Source: Boudabousia tangfeifanii | GTDB taxonomy: Bacteria > Actinomycetota > Actinomycetes > Actinomycetales > Actinomycetaceae | Reading direction: 5' to 3' | NCBI RefSeq assembly: GCF_001856685.1 | Contig: NZ_CP017812.1 | Location: forward strand, 1,798,001 to 1,862,000 | Length of the DNA: 64,000 nucleotides | In this document: in pieces, positions 19,030 to 29,043 of the stretch | Numbering within the stretch: position 1 is the first letter of the stretch | How the letters are laid out: each line of letters starts with the position of its first letter | Made by a program: the position numbers and the translations under genes | Notes under the pieces: generated by a model | What the model was told of the DNA's origin: nothing | The model's input: the letters and a program-made list of their open reading frames with translations, nothing else | Databases searched by the model: none

Positions 19030-19683
19030 TCAGGCTGGATTGTGTACTACTACGCGAGCTGGGCGCAATACTCGTTCCCCGAGCTTGAAGCCAGGCTGGA
19101 AGACTTGACCCACCACTGGTTCGGTGACGTCTGCTTCCTGGGCCATCAATGCTTCGTGAATGGCTGGGTCGAAAACGTCGCCAACTTCCCCGTAGATTTC
19201 TACCCCGAGTTTGTTGGTGAAGGTTTCTTCTAGCTTGTTCACGATGCCGGCGAATGGGCCGGTGATTTCTTCGTGGCTGCGTGCTGCGTGAATGTCGTCC
19301 ATGACGGAGAAAAGAGCGGCGACGGCGTCGGCTTTGCCTTCTTCCACCTTAGCTTTCTCTTGCTCCTTGGAGCGACGGACGTAGTTGTTGTATTGATTTG
19401 TGGTGTTGTAGAGCTGGGCGCGAGTGCGAGCAAGTTCGTCTTCTAGTTCGGCGATCTTGGCATCGCGAGGATCGGTTTCGGATTCCTCTGCCCCATCTTC
19501 TTCACCTTCGCCTGCTGCTTCCCCGTTTTCGGCTTGATCGGCCAACCAGGCTTGGGCTTCCTGGGCGATATCCTCACCGAGGGGGCTTTCGGCCTCGTTT
19601 GAGGTTTGCGGCTGTTCGTTTTCAGACTGGGCGTCGCTAGTTGCCTGCTCGTCCTCGTTAGGCTCAAAGTTTTGGTCTGTCAT
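19030..19683 (-). CDS. grpE: GrpE nucleotide exchange factor
   Basis: 217 residues. The N-terminal ~75 residues are acidic and disordered (Gln/Glu/Ala-rich). The long coiled coil (about 78-130, AELEDELARTRAQLYNTTNQYNNYVRRS) and the beta-wing domain with DVFDPAIHEALM and GFKLGERVLRPARVVV are diagnostic of GrpE. It releases ADP from DnaK. ATG at 19683 after AGAGGAAAA. Confidence 0.96.
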   Translation of the reverse strand: MTDQNFEPNEDEQATSDAQSENEQPQTSNEAESPLGEDIAQEAQAWLADQAENGEAAGEGEEDGAEESETDPRDAKIAELEDELARTRAQLYNTTNQYNNYVRRSKEQEKAKVEEGKADAVAALFSVMDDIHAARSHEEITGPFAGIVNKLEETFTNKLGVEIYGEVGDVFDPAIHEALMAQEADVTEPVVGQVFQPGFKLGERVLRPARVVVHNPA

Positions 19684-19791
19684 TTTTCCTCTTTCAAACG
19701 CGTTTGCGTCGGCTGTGCTTGCTCAAAACTAGCTCAAGTCTAATGCTTGGCAACTTTTCCGGTCGCCTCGGCTAGTTTTTTGGGCCTATGT

Positions 19792-19839
19792 TTTCGGGGG
19801 CCGAGGGCGGAATCCGTGTCCCGACCTCGGCCCCCGAAA
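19792..19839 (-). other. Stem-loop between dnaK and grpE containing the GGCCGAGG motif
   Basis: Perfect 15-bp inverted repeat (19792-19806 against 19825-19839), 18-nt loop, between the dnaK stop and grpE. No T-run on the minus strand. Such a hairpin would protect the dnaK message or attenuate the downstream genes. Its left arm contains GGCCGAGGGCG. Confidence 0.7.
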
Positions 19840-19864
19840 TTTTGCGTTAGGCGTTAGTTAGCGC

Positions 19865-21718
19865 TTACTTTTCTTCGTCGTCGACGATTTCTGCGTCGAT
19901 TACGTCGTCGTCAGCGCCGGTGGCTTCGCCTTCGCCAGCGTTTGCGGTGGCTGCTTCTTCCTGAGCGGCGGCGTAGAGGGCCTGGCCGATCTTCTGGGAC
20001 TTCTCGTTGAGGTCGGCCAGAGCGGTCTTAACCTTTTCTACGTCCTTCTCTTCCATAGCGGCCTTGAGGGCGTCGTTAGCTTCCTTAACTTCGGAGACTA
20101 CGTCTGCTGGGAGCTTTTCCTCGTTTTCCTTCACGAGCTTGTCGATCTGGTAGGAGGTCTGCTCGCCCTGGTTCATAACTTCGGCTTCTTCACGACGCTT
20201 CTTGTCTTCTTCCGCGTGTGCTTCAGCTTCAGCTACCATGCGTTCGATGTCTTCCTTTGGCAAGGAGGAGCCGCCGGTGATGGTAACGGACTGTTCCTTA
20301 CCGGTGCCCTTGTCCTTAGCGGAAACATGGACGATGCCGTTGGCGTCAATGTCGAAGGTAACTTCAATCTGTGGGACACCACGAGGAGCTGGAGCAATGC
20401 CCGATAGTTCGAACATGCCGAGCTGCTTGTTATCCCTTGCGAACTGACGTTCACCCTGGAAGATCTGAATCATTACCGAGGACTGGTTGTCTTCCGCGGT
20501 GGAGAAGATTTCAGACTTCTTGGTTGGGATTGCGGTGTTACGTTCGATCAAGGTCGACATGAAGCCACCCTTGGTTTCGATACCGAGGGATAGTGGGGTC
20601 ACGTCAATCAAGAGAACGTCCTTACGGTCACCCTGGATAACACCTGCCTGCAAAGCAGCGCCGATGGCGACTACTTCGTCAGGGTTTACGCCCTTGTTTG
20701 GTTCCTTGCCGCCGGTGAGTTCGCGAACGACCTCGGTGACAGCTGGCATACGGGTGGAGCCACCAACCAAGACAACGTGGTCGATGTCAGAAACCTTGAT
20801 GCCGGCGTCGGCGATTACTGCATGGAACGGCTTCTTGGTGCGTTCGAGCAGATCCTTGGTCATTTCTTCGAACTTGGCGCGAGAAAGGGTGGTTTCGAGG
20901 GAAACTGGGCCATTCTCGTTAGCTGCGATGAACTGTAGGGAGATGTTGGTGGTGGTAGCCGAGGAAAGTTCCTTCTTGGCCTGTTCAGCAGCTTCGCGTA
21001 GACGCTGCATGGACATCTTGACGTTGGAGACGTCAACGCCGGATTCTTCCTTGATCTTTTCGACCAACCATTCGACGATGCGGTTGTCCCAGTCGTCACC
21101 ACCGAGGCGGTTGTCACCGTTGGTGGCGCGAACTTCAATGGTGGAGAAGTTGTCTTCTGGGTCCTTGCCAACTTCTAGCAAGGAGACGTCGAAGGTACCG
21201 CCACCGAGGTCGAAGACCAAGATGAGTTCGTCGCCCTTGCCCTTTTCTAGGCCGTAGGCCAAAGCGGCTGCGGTTGGTTCGTTCACGATACGTAGTACGT
21301 TCAAGCCAGCGATCTGGCCGGCATCCTTAGTTGCCTGACGTTCTGCGTCGTTGAAGTATGCGGGAACGGTAATCACTGCGTCGGTTACTGGTTCACCCAA
21401 GTAGGATTCGGCGTCTGCCTTCAACTTGGAGAGAATACGAGCGGAGATTTCCTGTGGGGTGTACTTCTTGTCGTCTACCCCGAAGGTCCAGTCAGTGCCC
21501 ATGTGGCGCTTGACGGAGCTGATGGTGCGGTCAACGTTGGAGACAGCCTGGTTCTTTGCTACCGAACCAACGAGGACGGAGCCATCCTTGGCGAATGCAA
21601 CGACGGAAGGAGTGGTTCGCATACCTTCTGCGTTTGCGATGATGGTGGGTTCGCCACCTTCTAGTACAGCGAGAGCTGAGTTTGTAGTACCTAGGTCAAT
21701 ACCTACTGCACGTGCCAT
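19865..21718 (-). CDS. dnaK: DnaK (Hsp70) chaperone
   Basis: 617 residues. The ATPase domain begins [18 protein letters not shown] and contains [18 protein letters not shown] and [13 protein letters not shown] conserved linker ([19 protein letters not shown]) leads into the substrate-binding domain, and the chain ends in an acidic, Ala/Glu/Gly-rich tail ending EIVDDEEK. The start is set at the ATG at 21718, which has AAGGA upstream and the family's usual N-terminus; 13 further codons upstream are rejected. It heads the operon dnaK-grpE-dnaJ-hspR. Confidence 0.97.
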   Translation of the reverse strand: MARAVGIDLGTTNSALAVLEGGEPTIIANAEGMRTTPSVVAFAKDGSVLVGSVAKNQAVSNVDRTISSVKRHMGTDWTFGVDDKKYTPQEISARILSKLKADAESYLGEPVTDAVITVPAYFNDAERQATKDAGQIAGLNVLRIVNEPTAAALAYGLEKGKGDELILVFDLGGGTFDVSLLEVGKDPEDNFSTIEVRATNGDNRLGGDDWDNRIVEWLVEKIKEESGVDVSNVKMSMQRLREAAEQAKKELSSATTTNISLQFIAANENGPVSLETTLSRAKFEEMTKDLLERTKKPFHAVIADAGIKVSDIDHVVLVGGSTRMPAVTEVVRELTGGKEPNKGVNPDEVVAIGAALQAGVIQGDRKDVLLIDVTPLSLGIETKGGFMSTLIERNTAIPTKKSEIFSTAEDNQSSVMIQIFQGERQFARDNKQLGMFELSGIAPAPRGVPQIEVTFDIDANGIVHVSAKDKGTGKEQSVTITGGSSLPKEDIERMVAEAEAHAEEDKKRREEAEVMNQGEQTSYQIDKLVKENEEKLPADVVSEVKEANDALKAAMEEKDVEKVKTALADLNEKSQKIGQALYAAAQEEAATANAGEGEATGADDDVIDAEIVDDEEK

Positions 21719-21774
21719 GTCAATTCCTTCTTTCATGTTTAAGTTTTCCTGACCCACTTGAAGCCTAGCTGCAA

Positions 21775-21859
21775 GTTGAGCCTCACAGACTCAATAATGC
21801 AGGTTGAGCGGGGTCGTGTCAAGTTTTATTTCGTCAAACTTGAGTCTACTTAACTCAAC
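21775..21859 (-). promoter_or_regulatory. dnaK promoter with three HAIR-type operators
   Basis: Minus-strand TTGACA (21817-21822) and CATTAT (21794-21799) are 17 bp apart. HAIR copies: 21839-21859 (CTTGAGT-N7-ACTCAAC, near perfect, upstream of -35), 21775-21795 (GTTGAGC-N7-ACTCAAT, at the -10), and a degenerate one 21803-21823 (GTTGAGC-N7-TGTCAAG) over the -35. HspR bound here would block RNA polymerase. Confidence 0.88.
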
Positions 21860-21957
21860 CTTGCTTGGGGACGGTTTATTCCCAGCCAAAAGGTCAAACA
21901 CGGTGACGTGCCACACAATAACGCATTCTGGGACCAAAACCTGCAAAAATAGACCCC

Positions 21958-23664
21958 ATGAGTCACGTTTTCGTCTCCCTACTGGCGATCGTAGCGGTTT
22001 CCACTATCGCCCCAGTTATTTCCTATTTAGTACCGAAAAACCTGATGCCAGAGTCTGTTCTCTTGGTCATCGGTGGGATCATCATCGGCCCCGAAGTACT
22101 AAACATCGCCCACACTGGCAACGAGATTGAGCTATTGCGCGAACTCGGCCTCTCTTTCCTCTTCCTCTTAGCAGGTTACGAGGTCGATGTTCACGGACTG
22201 AAAGGTCGCAGCGGCAAACTAGCTGCCGGCGCTTGGTTCCTCTCAGCATCTCTGGCACTGGCAGTTACTGTCGTCATGCCAAACGTTAACGCCTTCTCAT
22301 CCCAAGGATTTGCCGTGGCTCTAGCCATGACCGCCACCGCCCTCGGTACGCTGATTCCCATCTTGCGAGATCGCGGCATGCTAGAAAGCAAGATTGGCAA
22401 ATCGATTATCAACCACGGCACCATCGGTGAACTTTTCCCGATTCTCGCCATGGCAATCCTACTTGGTGTTCGCGGCACCGCTTTGAACCTGCTTTTCGTG
22501 GCAGTCTTCTTAGGCTTGGCCATTGTGATCGGTCTAATTCCACGACGCGCCCAGGCAGCCGGGGAAAAGCTAATCAAGTTCATCCACTTCGGTGCCGAAT
22601 CAACCGCCCAAACCACAGTTCGTTTGACCGTTCTGCTATTGGTCAGCTTGATTACCGTCGCTTCCATCTTTGAACTCGATGTGGTCCTCGGTGCCTTCGC
22701 TGCCGGCTTCATCGTGCGCCAGGCACTCCCCCAGGGACGCCGCGAACTAGAAGAAAAACTGGACGGGATCGGCTACGGCTTCCTCATCCCCATCTTCTTC
22801 GTCACCACCGGGATTCACCTTGAACTCGGCGGCATTATCGAAAACCCGAAGGCTGCCATGGTCTTCGTTGGCCTCCTGATGGTGGTCCGCGGTACTCCAG
22901 TCTTCCTAGCTGCCTTCTTAGAACTCGACACCAAGTTCTTCACTCGCATTCGCCAGTCCCTGCGAATCGCCACCTACTGCGCCACCTCCCTGCCGATGAT
23001 TGTCGCGGTCACCCAGGTGGCCGAAGACTCGGGCGTAATGGAACCCTCTACCGCCTCCACCCTAGTGGTGGCTGGGGCCGCCTCCGTGCTCATCATGCCG
23101 CTGCTCGGCTCCATGCTGGATTCAAAGAAGGACGCCGAAAAGTCTGACGACACGAAGGTGCGCGCCGCCGAGCAGAAGGCTCACGAAGCTCGTGAAGCAG
23201 TCGAAACTACCCGCAAGTTGCTACACCAGGCCGCCCTCGCCCAGCTAGAAGCCAACGAGGTCGACCCAGAAAGCTTGGATGAAGAAACCAAGGCGACTGC
23301 ACTCAAGCAACGCCAGGAACTAGCGGCGATGATGACTCACGCACAGATCGCCACCGAAAAGTTGGCACACCGTGCCGCCCGCATGTTCCCAGGCAGCGAC
23401 TGGGAAGAAATCGCTCACCGTGTGAACGAAGATCGTGTGGCCGTGGTCGAACACTTGCACGAACGTCTCGAAGCCGAAGCTCACGGCGAGCTGGACGAAA
23501 AAGATGTCATTACCGGTCCCCTAGCAGCCAAAGCACTGCTAAAGGAACTAGACTTACAAGAGAAACTTCCTGAATCTTTCCCGCAACTACCAGCTGGGGC
23601 AGATGCAGTAACCGACCCAAATTCCGTTCCGGATATGCCCAGCGAAAGCGAAGAGGAGAAATAA
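21958..23664 (+). CDS. CPA2-family cation:proton antiporter with C-terminal helical tail
   Basis: 568 residues. About twelve membrane helices (to about residue 385) of the Na+/H+ exchanger type, with the conserved ELGLSFLFLLAGYEVD and VLGAFAAGFIVRQ segments, as in Kef-type and NapA-like carriers. The last ~175 residues are a charged coiled-coil-like tail rich in Ala, Glu and Lys (AEQKAHEAREAVETTRKLL) instead of the usual RCK domain. It would exchange K+ or Na+ for protons across the membrane. The ATG at 21958 has no obvious SD. The next gene starts 3 bp after its stop. Confidence 0.82.
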   Translation: MSHVFVSLLAIVAVSTIAPVISYLVPKNLMPESVLLVIGGIIIGPEVLNIAHTGNEIELLRELGLSFLFLLAGYEVDVHGLKGRSGKLAAGAWFLSASLALAVTVVMPNVNAFSSQGFAVALAMTATALGTLIPILRDRGMLESKIGKSIINHGTIGELFPILAMAILLGVRGTALNLLFVAVFLGLAIVIGLIPRRAQAAGEKLIKFIHFGAESTAQTTVRLTVLLLVSLITVASIFELDVVLGAFAAGFIVRQALPQGRRELEEKLDGIGYGFLIPIFFVTTGIHLELGGIIENPKAAMVFVGLLMVVRGTPVFLAAFLELDTKFFTRIRQSLRIATYCATSLPMIVAVTQVAEDSGVMEPSTASTLVVAGAASVLIMPLLGSMLDSKKDAEKSDDTKVRAAEQKAHEAREAVETTRKLLHQAALAQLEANEVDPESLDEETKATALKQRQELAAMMTHAQIATEKLAHRAARMFPGSDWEEIAHRVNEDRVAVVEHLHERLEAEAHGELDEKDVITGPLAAKALLKELDLQEKLPESFPQLPAGADAVTDPNSVPDMPSESEEEK

Positions 23665-23667
23665 TCC

Positions 23668-24132
23668 ATGACCATCGAACTGATTGATCAGGCCAGCAAC
23701 GAACTAGTAGAGGCTTTTGAACGCCTCATTCCACAACTCTCTTCGAGCGCCCCAGCACTCGACTTCAACCAAATTAGCGAACTGGTCGACCAGCCTGACG
23801 TGTACCTATTCGTCTACCGCGGGGAACCAGACCTATCCCAGGCCGACGCCGGCACCGACACCACCGCCGCCGGCCCAATTCTGGGTATGCTCACCTTGGT
23901 AACCTTCAAGATTCCTACCGGTACTCGCGCTTGGATCGAGGACGTCGTAGTAGACTCCGAAGCTCGCGGCCAGGGCGCTGGACGCCAGCTAGTTGAAACC
24001 GCTACCGCCTACGCCAAGGAAGTTGGCGCCAAGACTGTAGATTTGACTTCTCGCCCCTCGCGCGAAGCCGCCAACCGTCTCTACCGCTCATGTGGCTTCG
24101 AACTACGCGAAACCAACGTGTACCGCGCCTGA
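23668..24132 (+). CDS. GNAT-family N-acetyltransferase
   Basis: 154 residues. The acetyl-CoA-binding motif A is clear: IEDVVVDSEARGQGAGRQLV (R-G-Q-G-A-G), followed by the helix AKEVGAKTVDLTSRPSREAANRLYRSCGF, where the last part is the typical motif B. It transfers an acetyl group to an unknown amine. It begins 3 bp after the antiporter stop with AGGAG inside that gene's end, so both are made from one message. Confidence 0.88.
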   Translation: MTIELIDQASNELVEAFERLIPQLSSSAPALDFNQISELVDQPDVYLFVYRGEPDLSQADAGTDTTAAGPILGMLTLVTFKIPTGTRAWIEDVVVDSEARGQGAGRQLVETATAYAKEVGAKTVDLTSRPSREAANRLYRSCGFELRETNVYRA

Positions 24133-24152
24133 GACTAGCCTTAGCTTTATAA

Positions 24153-24195
24153 AAGGGTGTGGGTCCCAACCGTTTTGGTTGGGACCCACACCCTT
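24153..24195 (+). terminator. Hairpin after the acetyltransferase gene
   Basis: Perfect 19-bp inverted repeat (24153-24171 against 24177-24195), 5-nt loop, between convergent genes. No long T-run, but the stem is very stable; it could serve both strands. Confidence 0.75.
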
Positions 24196-24293
24196 AAGTA
24201 TTGCCGTTAAGCGAGCGCTTAACCGTCCTCGGCAAGCAAACTAGGGGATCTTATTTAGCAAATCCAAAATTGCCTACCAATAGTGGACTGAGC

Positions 24294-25061
24294 TCAGAGC
24301 GCTAGCTTGTGCTTGCGCCAGAGGTTCAAAGTGTAGATAGCCAAAGCGGCACCTACCAACAGCGACCAAATGCCAAGGAAGACCAGGCCACCAGCGTAGA
24401 ACCAGTTGGAAACCATCAAGCAGAAGAAGAGCCAAACGCCTACGACGTAGAAGGTGAGGTGGTCACCGGTGATGCGACCGAGGACGATGAAAGCCGCACC
24501 CAATAGAGTCATAGCAATAACGCCCAAAAGGATGCGCACAACCAAGTAACGGCCGGCAAGGGTGAGCGGTGCGAACAAGCTCAACATCACCGAAACTAGC
24601 AACCAAGCGGTCAAACCAGCCAAAAGGATGTCCAGTAAACCGGTGATCCAAGGACGTGCTGGCTGCTTGTCCAAACGTAGTGGAGGCAAAGTAATCAGGA
24701 TGATAGCAGCCAAAATCAGAGCAACAATCCGCACGAGGAAGGCGGTCCAGTAAGCACCGGAAATCATCTGAGCCAAGCCCAAAATGAGGAAAAGTGCCGG
24801 AACTGGCCACCAGAGAGCTGGCTTCAAGTGGTCAGCTCCCTTGAATGGGATCCACAACCAAACTAGGAAAGCAATCATTAGTGGGCAAAGGATCAACCAC
24901 AAAAGGGAGAATGCGCCACTTGGCTGAAGGGCATTTAGGAAGCCGTAACGGCCAGAGAAAGGAGCACCGAAGGCTGCTCCGAGGTCAGAAAAGAGGAACA
25001 AGAGCACGCCAATCGCGCCCACAATGGTTCCCAACAGTTTACGATTAAAACTCAACTCCAC
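24294..25061 (-). CDS. Polytopic membrane protein of unknown function
   Basis: 255 residues, about eight hydrophobic helices and very few charged residues between them; no family recognised. The helices are arranged as pairs separated by short loops, with a basic C-terminus (LWRKHKLAL). The start is GTG at 25061 with AAGGAGG five bases upstream, a strong site; no ATG fits better. It lies downstream of the AAE-type transporter gene on the same strand after 93 bp. A role in transport or envelope sensing is possible, but nothing in the sequence shows it. Confidence 0.65.
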   Translation of the reverse strand: MELSFNRKLLGTIVGAIGVLLFLFSDLGAAFGAPFSGRYGFLNALQPSGAFSLLWLILCPLMIAFLVWLWIPFKGADHLKPALWWPVPALFLILGLAQMISGAYWTAFLVRIVALILAAIILITLPPLRLDKQPARPWITGLLDILLAGLTAWLLVSVMLSLFAPLTLAGRYLVVRILLGVIAMTLLGAAFIVLGRITGDHLTFYVVGVWLFFCLMVSNWFYAGGLVFLGIWSLLVGAALAIYTLNLWRKHKLAL

Positions 25062-25154
25062 AGGAGCCTCCTTGGTTTTACAATGAGAGGGTGTGAAAAA
25101 GTCACACTTACTGGGCTATTGTCTCACTGCTCACGCAAGGATTCCACCCGGGAC

Positions 25155-26729
25155 TTAAAGCACAGACGCAATCTGGGTGATTAGAATCTTCACTACCATC
25201 CCTAAAGCAAATAATGCCATGTAGGCATTTTCGATGCGATCGTCGTCGCTGCGGCTTTGCGCGTAAGACAAAATCGCGGGCTGCCCGATTACCCCGGCAA
25301 TCCAACCGGCGGTGCGTTGCGCCGAGTGCCCCATCAACCAACCGGTGAGCATGACACCTAGTGACACCATTAGGACTACTCCGGCACCAAGAATCCCGAC
25401 CTTGACACCAGTCATGGTGACTGCCTGCTCAGCGAAAGCAGGTCCTGAAATCAGACCAATCGTCGATAGGAAGAGCAACAAGCCAATTTGGCGAATAACG
25501 AGGCCGGCCGCCTGCGGCGGCACCCAAACTAGCGGGCCAGTACGCCCCAGCGCCCCCAACAAAATCCCCACAATCAGCGGCCCTGCGGCACTACCCATAG
25601 TAAAAGAGCCACCAGGGAGCGGGAAGTGGATCAGGCCGAGGCCCAAACCAAGCACCATGCCAATCCCAATCGGAATGGCACCCACCTGAGAAATCTTTAG
25701 CTGGGAGTCTCCGAAATAGCGGGTCAAGGCATCGAGTTCCTTGCGCCGAGCCACAGCCACCACGGCGTCGCCAAGTTCTAGCTCCAAATCAGCGACAGCC
25801 AAAAGTTCAGTATCACCACGGCGAACACGGGTAACTACCGCCCCAAATTTTCCGGCCAGGTTCATTGAGGCTACGGTGCGACCAGCGAGCTCTGGATTCG
25901 AAATCACCAAACGCTGAACTTCAACTTCACTGCGGTCATCTGCCAAATGCTCATCAAGTTCTTCACCGGTAACTTTTACGGCAGCTGCAAGGGCTTCATC
26001 ATCACCCACAAACACAATTAAGTCCCCAGGGAACAGGGTTTCACCTGGAGCCACTACGCGAGTCACTTTTCCGCGGCGCAGATAGGACATGAGCAGTTCG
26101 TCCTCGGCAAATCCGGGAACTTCACGCACTGGAATTTCATGTTTTACGGCCACCGTGATAGCGCGAATTACTTTGTCATTCTGCGGGGGCTGGTCGCCTT
26201 TACCGGGCCAGTCACGATTAACGATCAAAGCCACGAGGGCGATCGCAATAATCACGCCAATGGGATATGCGAGGGCGTAACCCACACCAGTTTCAGCGGC
26301 AGCTTTCGCTCCCTCACCAGTGGTGGTTGCGGCCATAGCCGGGGTGGTGGTCAAAGCACCGGCATACAGGCCAAGGGTGAGCGAACGGCTGAGCCCCATA
26401 CTTTCACCGGCAAAGACCACCGCCACCGCCGTGGCAATCAAAATCCCGACACTAATGGTCAAGAACTTGGCGTGAGTTTTCAGGTCGCGAAAGAAAGTAT
26501 GTCCCGCCGAAAGGCCGGCCATATAAACGAACAGGGCTAGGCCGAGGGTTTTGACCATGTCGAGGCCATGAGCGGATTCGGGAAGCATGGCACCAACAAA
26601 TAGGCCCACAAAAAGTGCGCCTGCTGCGCCAAAACGTAGGGGCCCGAAATTAATCGCTCCCACCACAGCCCCGAGGGCCACAACGAGGAAGACGGTGAGC
26701 AAAGGCGAGGCGACGAGCATGGCGGACAT
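25155..26729 (-). CDS. AAE-family (YidE/AspT-like) transporter with RCK_C domains
   Basis: 524 residues. Five to six N-terminal membrane helices, a central cytoplasmic part with two TrkA-C (RCK_C) regulatory domains (about 200-330), and a second helical block (about 345-524). The repeated helical halves contain LFVYMAGLSAGHTFF and LLLFLSTIGLISGPAF, the pattern of the aspartate:alanine exchanger family. RCK_C domains usually bind small ligands such as nucleotides, so the carrier is probably ligand-gated. The substrate is not known for most of this family. It is followed by the small membrane-protein gene and preceded by menG. Confidence 0.85.
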   Translation of the reverse strand: MSAMLVASPLLTVFLVVALGAVVGAINFGPLRFGAAGALFVGLFVGAMLPESAHGLDMVKTLGLALFVYMAGLSAGHTFFRDLKTHAKFLTISVGILIATAVAVVFAGESMGLSRSLTLGLYAGALTTTPAMAATTTGEGAKAAAETGVGYALAYPIGVIIAIALVALIVNRDWPGKGDQPPQNDKVIRAITVAVKHEIPVREVPGFAEDELLMSYLRRGKVTRVVAPGETLFPGDLIVFVGDDEALAAAVKVTGEELDEHLADDRSEVEVQRLVISNPELAGRTVASMNLAGKFGAVVTRVRRGDTELLAVADLELELGDAVVAVARRKELDALTRYFGDSQLKISQVGAIPIGIGMVLGLGLGLIHFPLPGGSFTMGSAAGPLIVGILLGALGRTGPLVWVPPQAAGLVIRQIGLLLFLSTIGLISGPAFAEQAVTMTGVKVGILGAGVVLMVSLGVMLTGWLMGHSAQRTAGWIAGVIGQPAILSYAQSRSDDDRIENAYMALFALGMVVKILITQIASVL

Positions 26730-26752
26730 GTTTCCTACTTAAAGCGTTCGAA

Positions 26753-27475
26753 TCAGTTGTTTTCGACTGGTTTGACGGCGCGGTGTAGCGCCACGATGCC
26801 GCCGGTGAGGTTGCGGAAACCGACCTGGCTCCAGCCTGCTTCGTACATCAGTTGGGAAAGCTCGGCCTGATCTGGCCAGGCCAGAATGGACTCTGCCAAG
26901 TAATCGTAGGCCGAGTCATTGGACTGCACTAGTCCGGCTAGTCGACCGAGGACGTTCTTAAGGTACCAGCGGTAGGTTAAGGCGAAAGGCTTAAATGGTG
27001 GCTGCGAGAACTCGCAAATAACGATGCGGCCGCCTGGCTTGGTTACTCGAAGCATTTCCTTTAGCGCCGCTTGAGTGTCGTTAACGTTGCGCAAACCGAA
27101 GCTAATGGTCACCGCATCGAAGCTGTTGTCTGGTAGATCTAGGTTGGTGGCATCGGCCTCGATAAATTCCAATTCGGGGTGGGCCTTGCGAGCTACGGCC
27201 AGCATGCCGGTGGAAATGTCCCCACCGACTACGCGGGCGCCGGTGGTGGCGAGGTCCGCGCTGGAGGTGCCGGTCCCGGCAGCGAGGTCAAGGACGTCCT
27301 CGTCAGGGCGCAAGCGGAGGGCTTGACGCACTGCTCGCCGCCAGACTCGGTCCATTCCGAAGGTCATTAGGTCGTTGGCGAGGTCGTAGTTCGGAGCAAT
27401 CGAGTCGAACATTTTAGCGACTTGATTCGGGTCCTTGTCACTGACAGTTGCGGTGGGTTCCATGTTTTCTTTCAC
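26753..27475 (-). CDS. menG: Demethylmenaquinone methyltransferase (MenG/UbiE)
   Basis: 240 residues. SAM-binding motif I is DVLDLAAGTGTSSADLA, and the family signatures YDLANDLMTFGMDRVWRR (near the N-terminus) and RVTKPGGRIVICEFS are present. It methylates demethylmenaquinone with S-adenosylmethionine, the last step of menaquinone synthesis. The start is GTG at 27475 (V-K-E-N-M), since GGGAAG lies 8 bases upstream; ATG four codons later is possible. Divergent from menF, whose start is 55 bp away. Confidence 0.93.
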   Translation of the reverse strand: MKENMEPTATVSDKDPNQVAKMFDSIAPNYDLANDLMTFGMDRVWRRAVRQALRLRPDEDVLDLAAGTGTSSADLATTGARVVGGDISTGMLAVARKAHPELEFIEADATNLDLPDNSFDAVTISFGLRNVNDTQAALKEMLRVTKPGGRIVICEFSQPPFKPFALTYRWYLKNVLGRLAGLVQSNDSAYDYLAESILAWPDQAELSQLMYEAGWSQVGFRNLTGGIVALHRAVKPVENN

Positions 27476-27530
27476 GGTTATATCTTCCCTGATAGCTAAG
27501 GTGAGCAACAATAGCATAGGATATTTGGCG

Positions 27531-28973
27531 ATGAATACCACTAAGCGCACCCAGTTTTATGCGACCGAACTTGCTCTTCCCCCGTCTTGGTACGGCGTTG
27601 GGCAAGTCCCGACGGGCATGGCTCAACCTTGGGGGCAGGCCGCTTTGAGCGTGTTGCCGCCTGGTTTGCGCCCCAAAGTTTGGGTGGGCCGCGGCGTTTG
27701 CGTGGTCGGGGTAGGGCTTTCGAAAAGTTTTAGTGGCACTTTGAGCGAGGCTAGTGCCGCGTACCGAAAGTGGGCGAACGAGGCCGAGGTTTCGTGGGTG
27801 CCGGGGTCTCCTTTGGGAGCTGCGGACGTGGCGGTGGAACGAGACACCGCGCTGGCGCCAACTAATCTTGCTCCACAGTTTCGGGAAGATCCTCGGCTTT
27901 TATTGGCGGCTTTGGGGGCTTTTCCATTTGATTCGAAAGCTAGTGGTCGCTTAGAAGTGCCGCAGGTGGCACTCATTGGGGTGCCGCACTTGCATAGTTT
28001 TTTGATTTGGCACGAGGACGCCCAGGCGTTAGCGACCGAAGTATTGCAACGCATTGGCGTCCTCGGCCAGCATCCTTACCCATTAGGAGCCCAAGGAGTG
28101 GCAAGCGACGGTAAGGGCTGGCACCGACTCGCTCCAGAGGTTGATTTTGCCGCTTGGGAAGGCTCTATCGAGGGCGCAACTTCCGCTTTGCGTGCCGGCC
28201 GAGCCGAGAAGGTAGTGTTGGCGCGTAGCGAGTCTTTTGCCTGTGAAACTGGGGTGGACGTGCGTGCTTTGACTCGCGACTTGTTGGCCGATCCGGATCA
28301 GCGCTGTCAGGATGTTCGCGGTTGGGCTTTTGCGATCGGCGATTTGGTTGGGCTCAGCCCAGAAGTTTTGGCACAGGTTAGTGCCGGGCATTTTGCGGCT
28401 CGCGTTTTGGCGGGCACTTCCCTACCGGGGCATGGCCAGGAACTTTTCAACGACCCCAAAGAGGTACGAGAACACGAGATTGCCCGCGAATCGGTAATTT
28501 CAAAGCTCAATGAAGCTGGGGTACAGGGGGCACAAGCTGGCGAAGTTTCCATTTTGTCGCTGCCCAATGTGGATCACTTGCAGTCGACTATTACTGGCCA
28601 GGTGGGCGAGGGTTCAGACGTTTCGACCATTACCGAGGTATTTCACCCAACTGCCGCAGTTTGTGGGAAACCGCGTGAGGCCGCAGCTGAGCTGATTGCC
28701 GAGTTTGATCCGATTGTTCGCGAGAATTTCACCGGTCCGGTGGGTTACGTCTTGCCCAACGGGGATGGCCAGTGGAATTTGGCTTTGCGTTGTGCGCAGA
28801 CTTTGGACGAGGACGGTTTGGCAGATGCTCACTCCCCCGAGATTAGCCGTTGGCGGCTTTTGGCTGGGGCAGGCATTATGCCTTCGTCTACTGCTCAGCA
28901 TGAGTGGGACGAAACCGGACGCAAAATGGGCCTGATGCGCCAAGTTTTAGGGATTAACGAGGACGTTCGCTAA
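27531..28973 (+). CDS. menF: Isochorismate synthase (MenF/EntC type)
   Basis: 480 residues. The C-terminal chorismate-binding domain (about 215-480) carries the conserved RAGRAEKVVLARS, FAIGDLVGLSPEVL and the catalytic loop HPTAAVCGKPREAA. It converts chorismate to isochorismate, the first committed step of menaquinone synthesis. The start chosen is ATG at 27531, preceded by AGGA; an upstream extension would overlap the divergent menG start. The N-terminal ~200 residues are less conserved, as usual in MenF. Confidence 0.9.
   Translation: MNTTKRTQFYATELALPPSWYGVGQVPTGMAQPWGQAALSVLPPGLRPKVWVGRGVCVVGVGLSKSFSGTLSEASAAYRKWANEAEVSWVPGSPLGAADVAVERDTALAPTNLAPQFREDPRLLLAALGAFPFDSKASGRLEVPQVALIGVPHLHSFLIWHEDAQALATEVLQRIGVLGQHPYPLGAQGVASDGKGWHRLAPEVDFAAWEGSIEGATSALRAGRAEKVVLARSESFACETGVDVRALTRDLLADPDQRCQDVRGWAFAIGDLVGLSPEVLAQVSAGHFAARVLAGTSLPGHGQELFNDPKEVREHEIARESVISKLNEAGVQGAQAGEVSILSLPNVDHLQSTITGQVGEGSDVSTITEVFHPTAAVCGKPREAAAELIAEFDPIVRENFTGPVGYVLPNGDGQWNLALRCAQTLDEDGLADAHSPEISRWRLLAGAGIMPSSTAQHEWDETGRKMGLMRQVLGINEDVR
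28058..28071 (-). repeat. Copy of GCTGGCCGAGGNCG
   Basis: Reverse orientation, in menF, coding for V-L-G-Q. Confidence 0.85.
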
Positions 28974-28993
28974 TTTTTCACTTAATAGACTGT

Positions 28994-29023
28994 GACCCCC
29001 GCTAGCCGAGGCTAGCGGGGGTC
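28994..29023. terminator. Bidirectional hairpin between convergent menF and htrA
   Basis: Near-perfect 14-bp inverted repeat (28994-29007 against 29010-29023) with a two-base loop, between the stops of two convergent genes. No T-run. Confidence 0.7.
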
Positions 29024-29043
29024 TGCACTAGGAGAGACTGATA

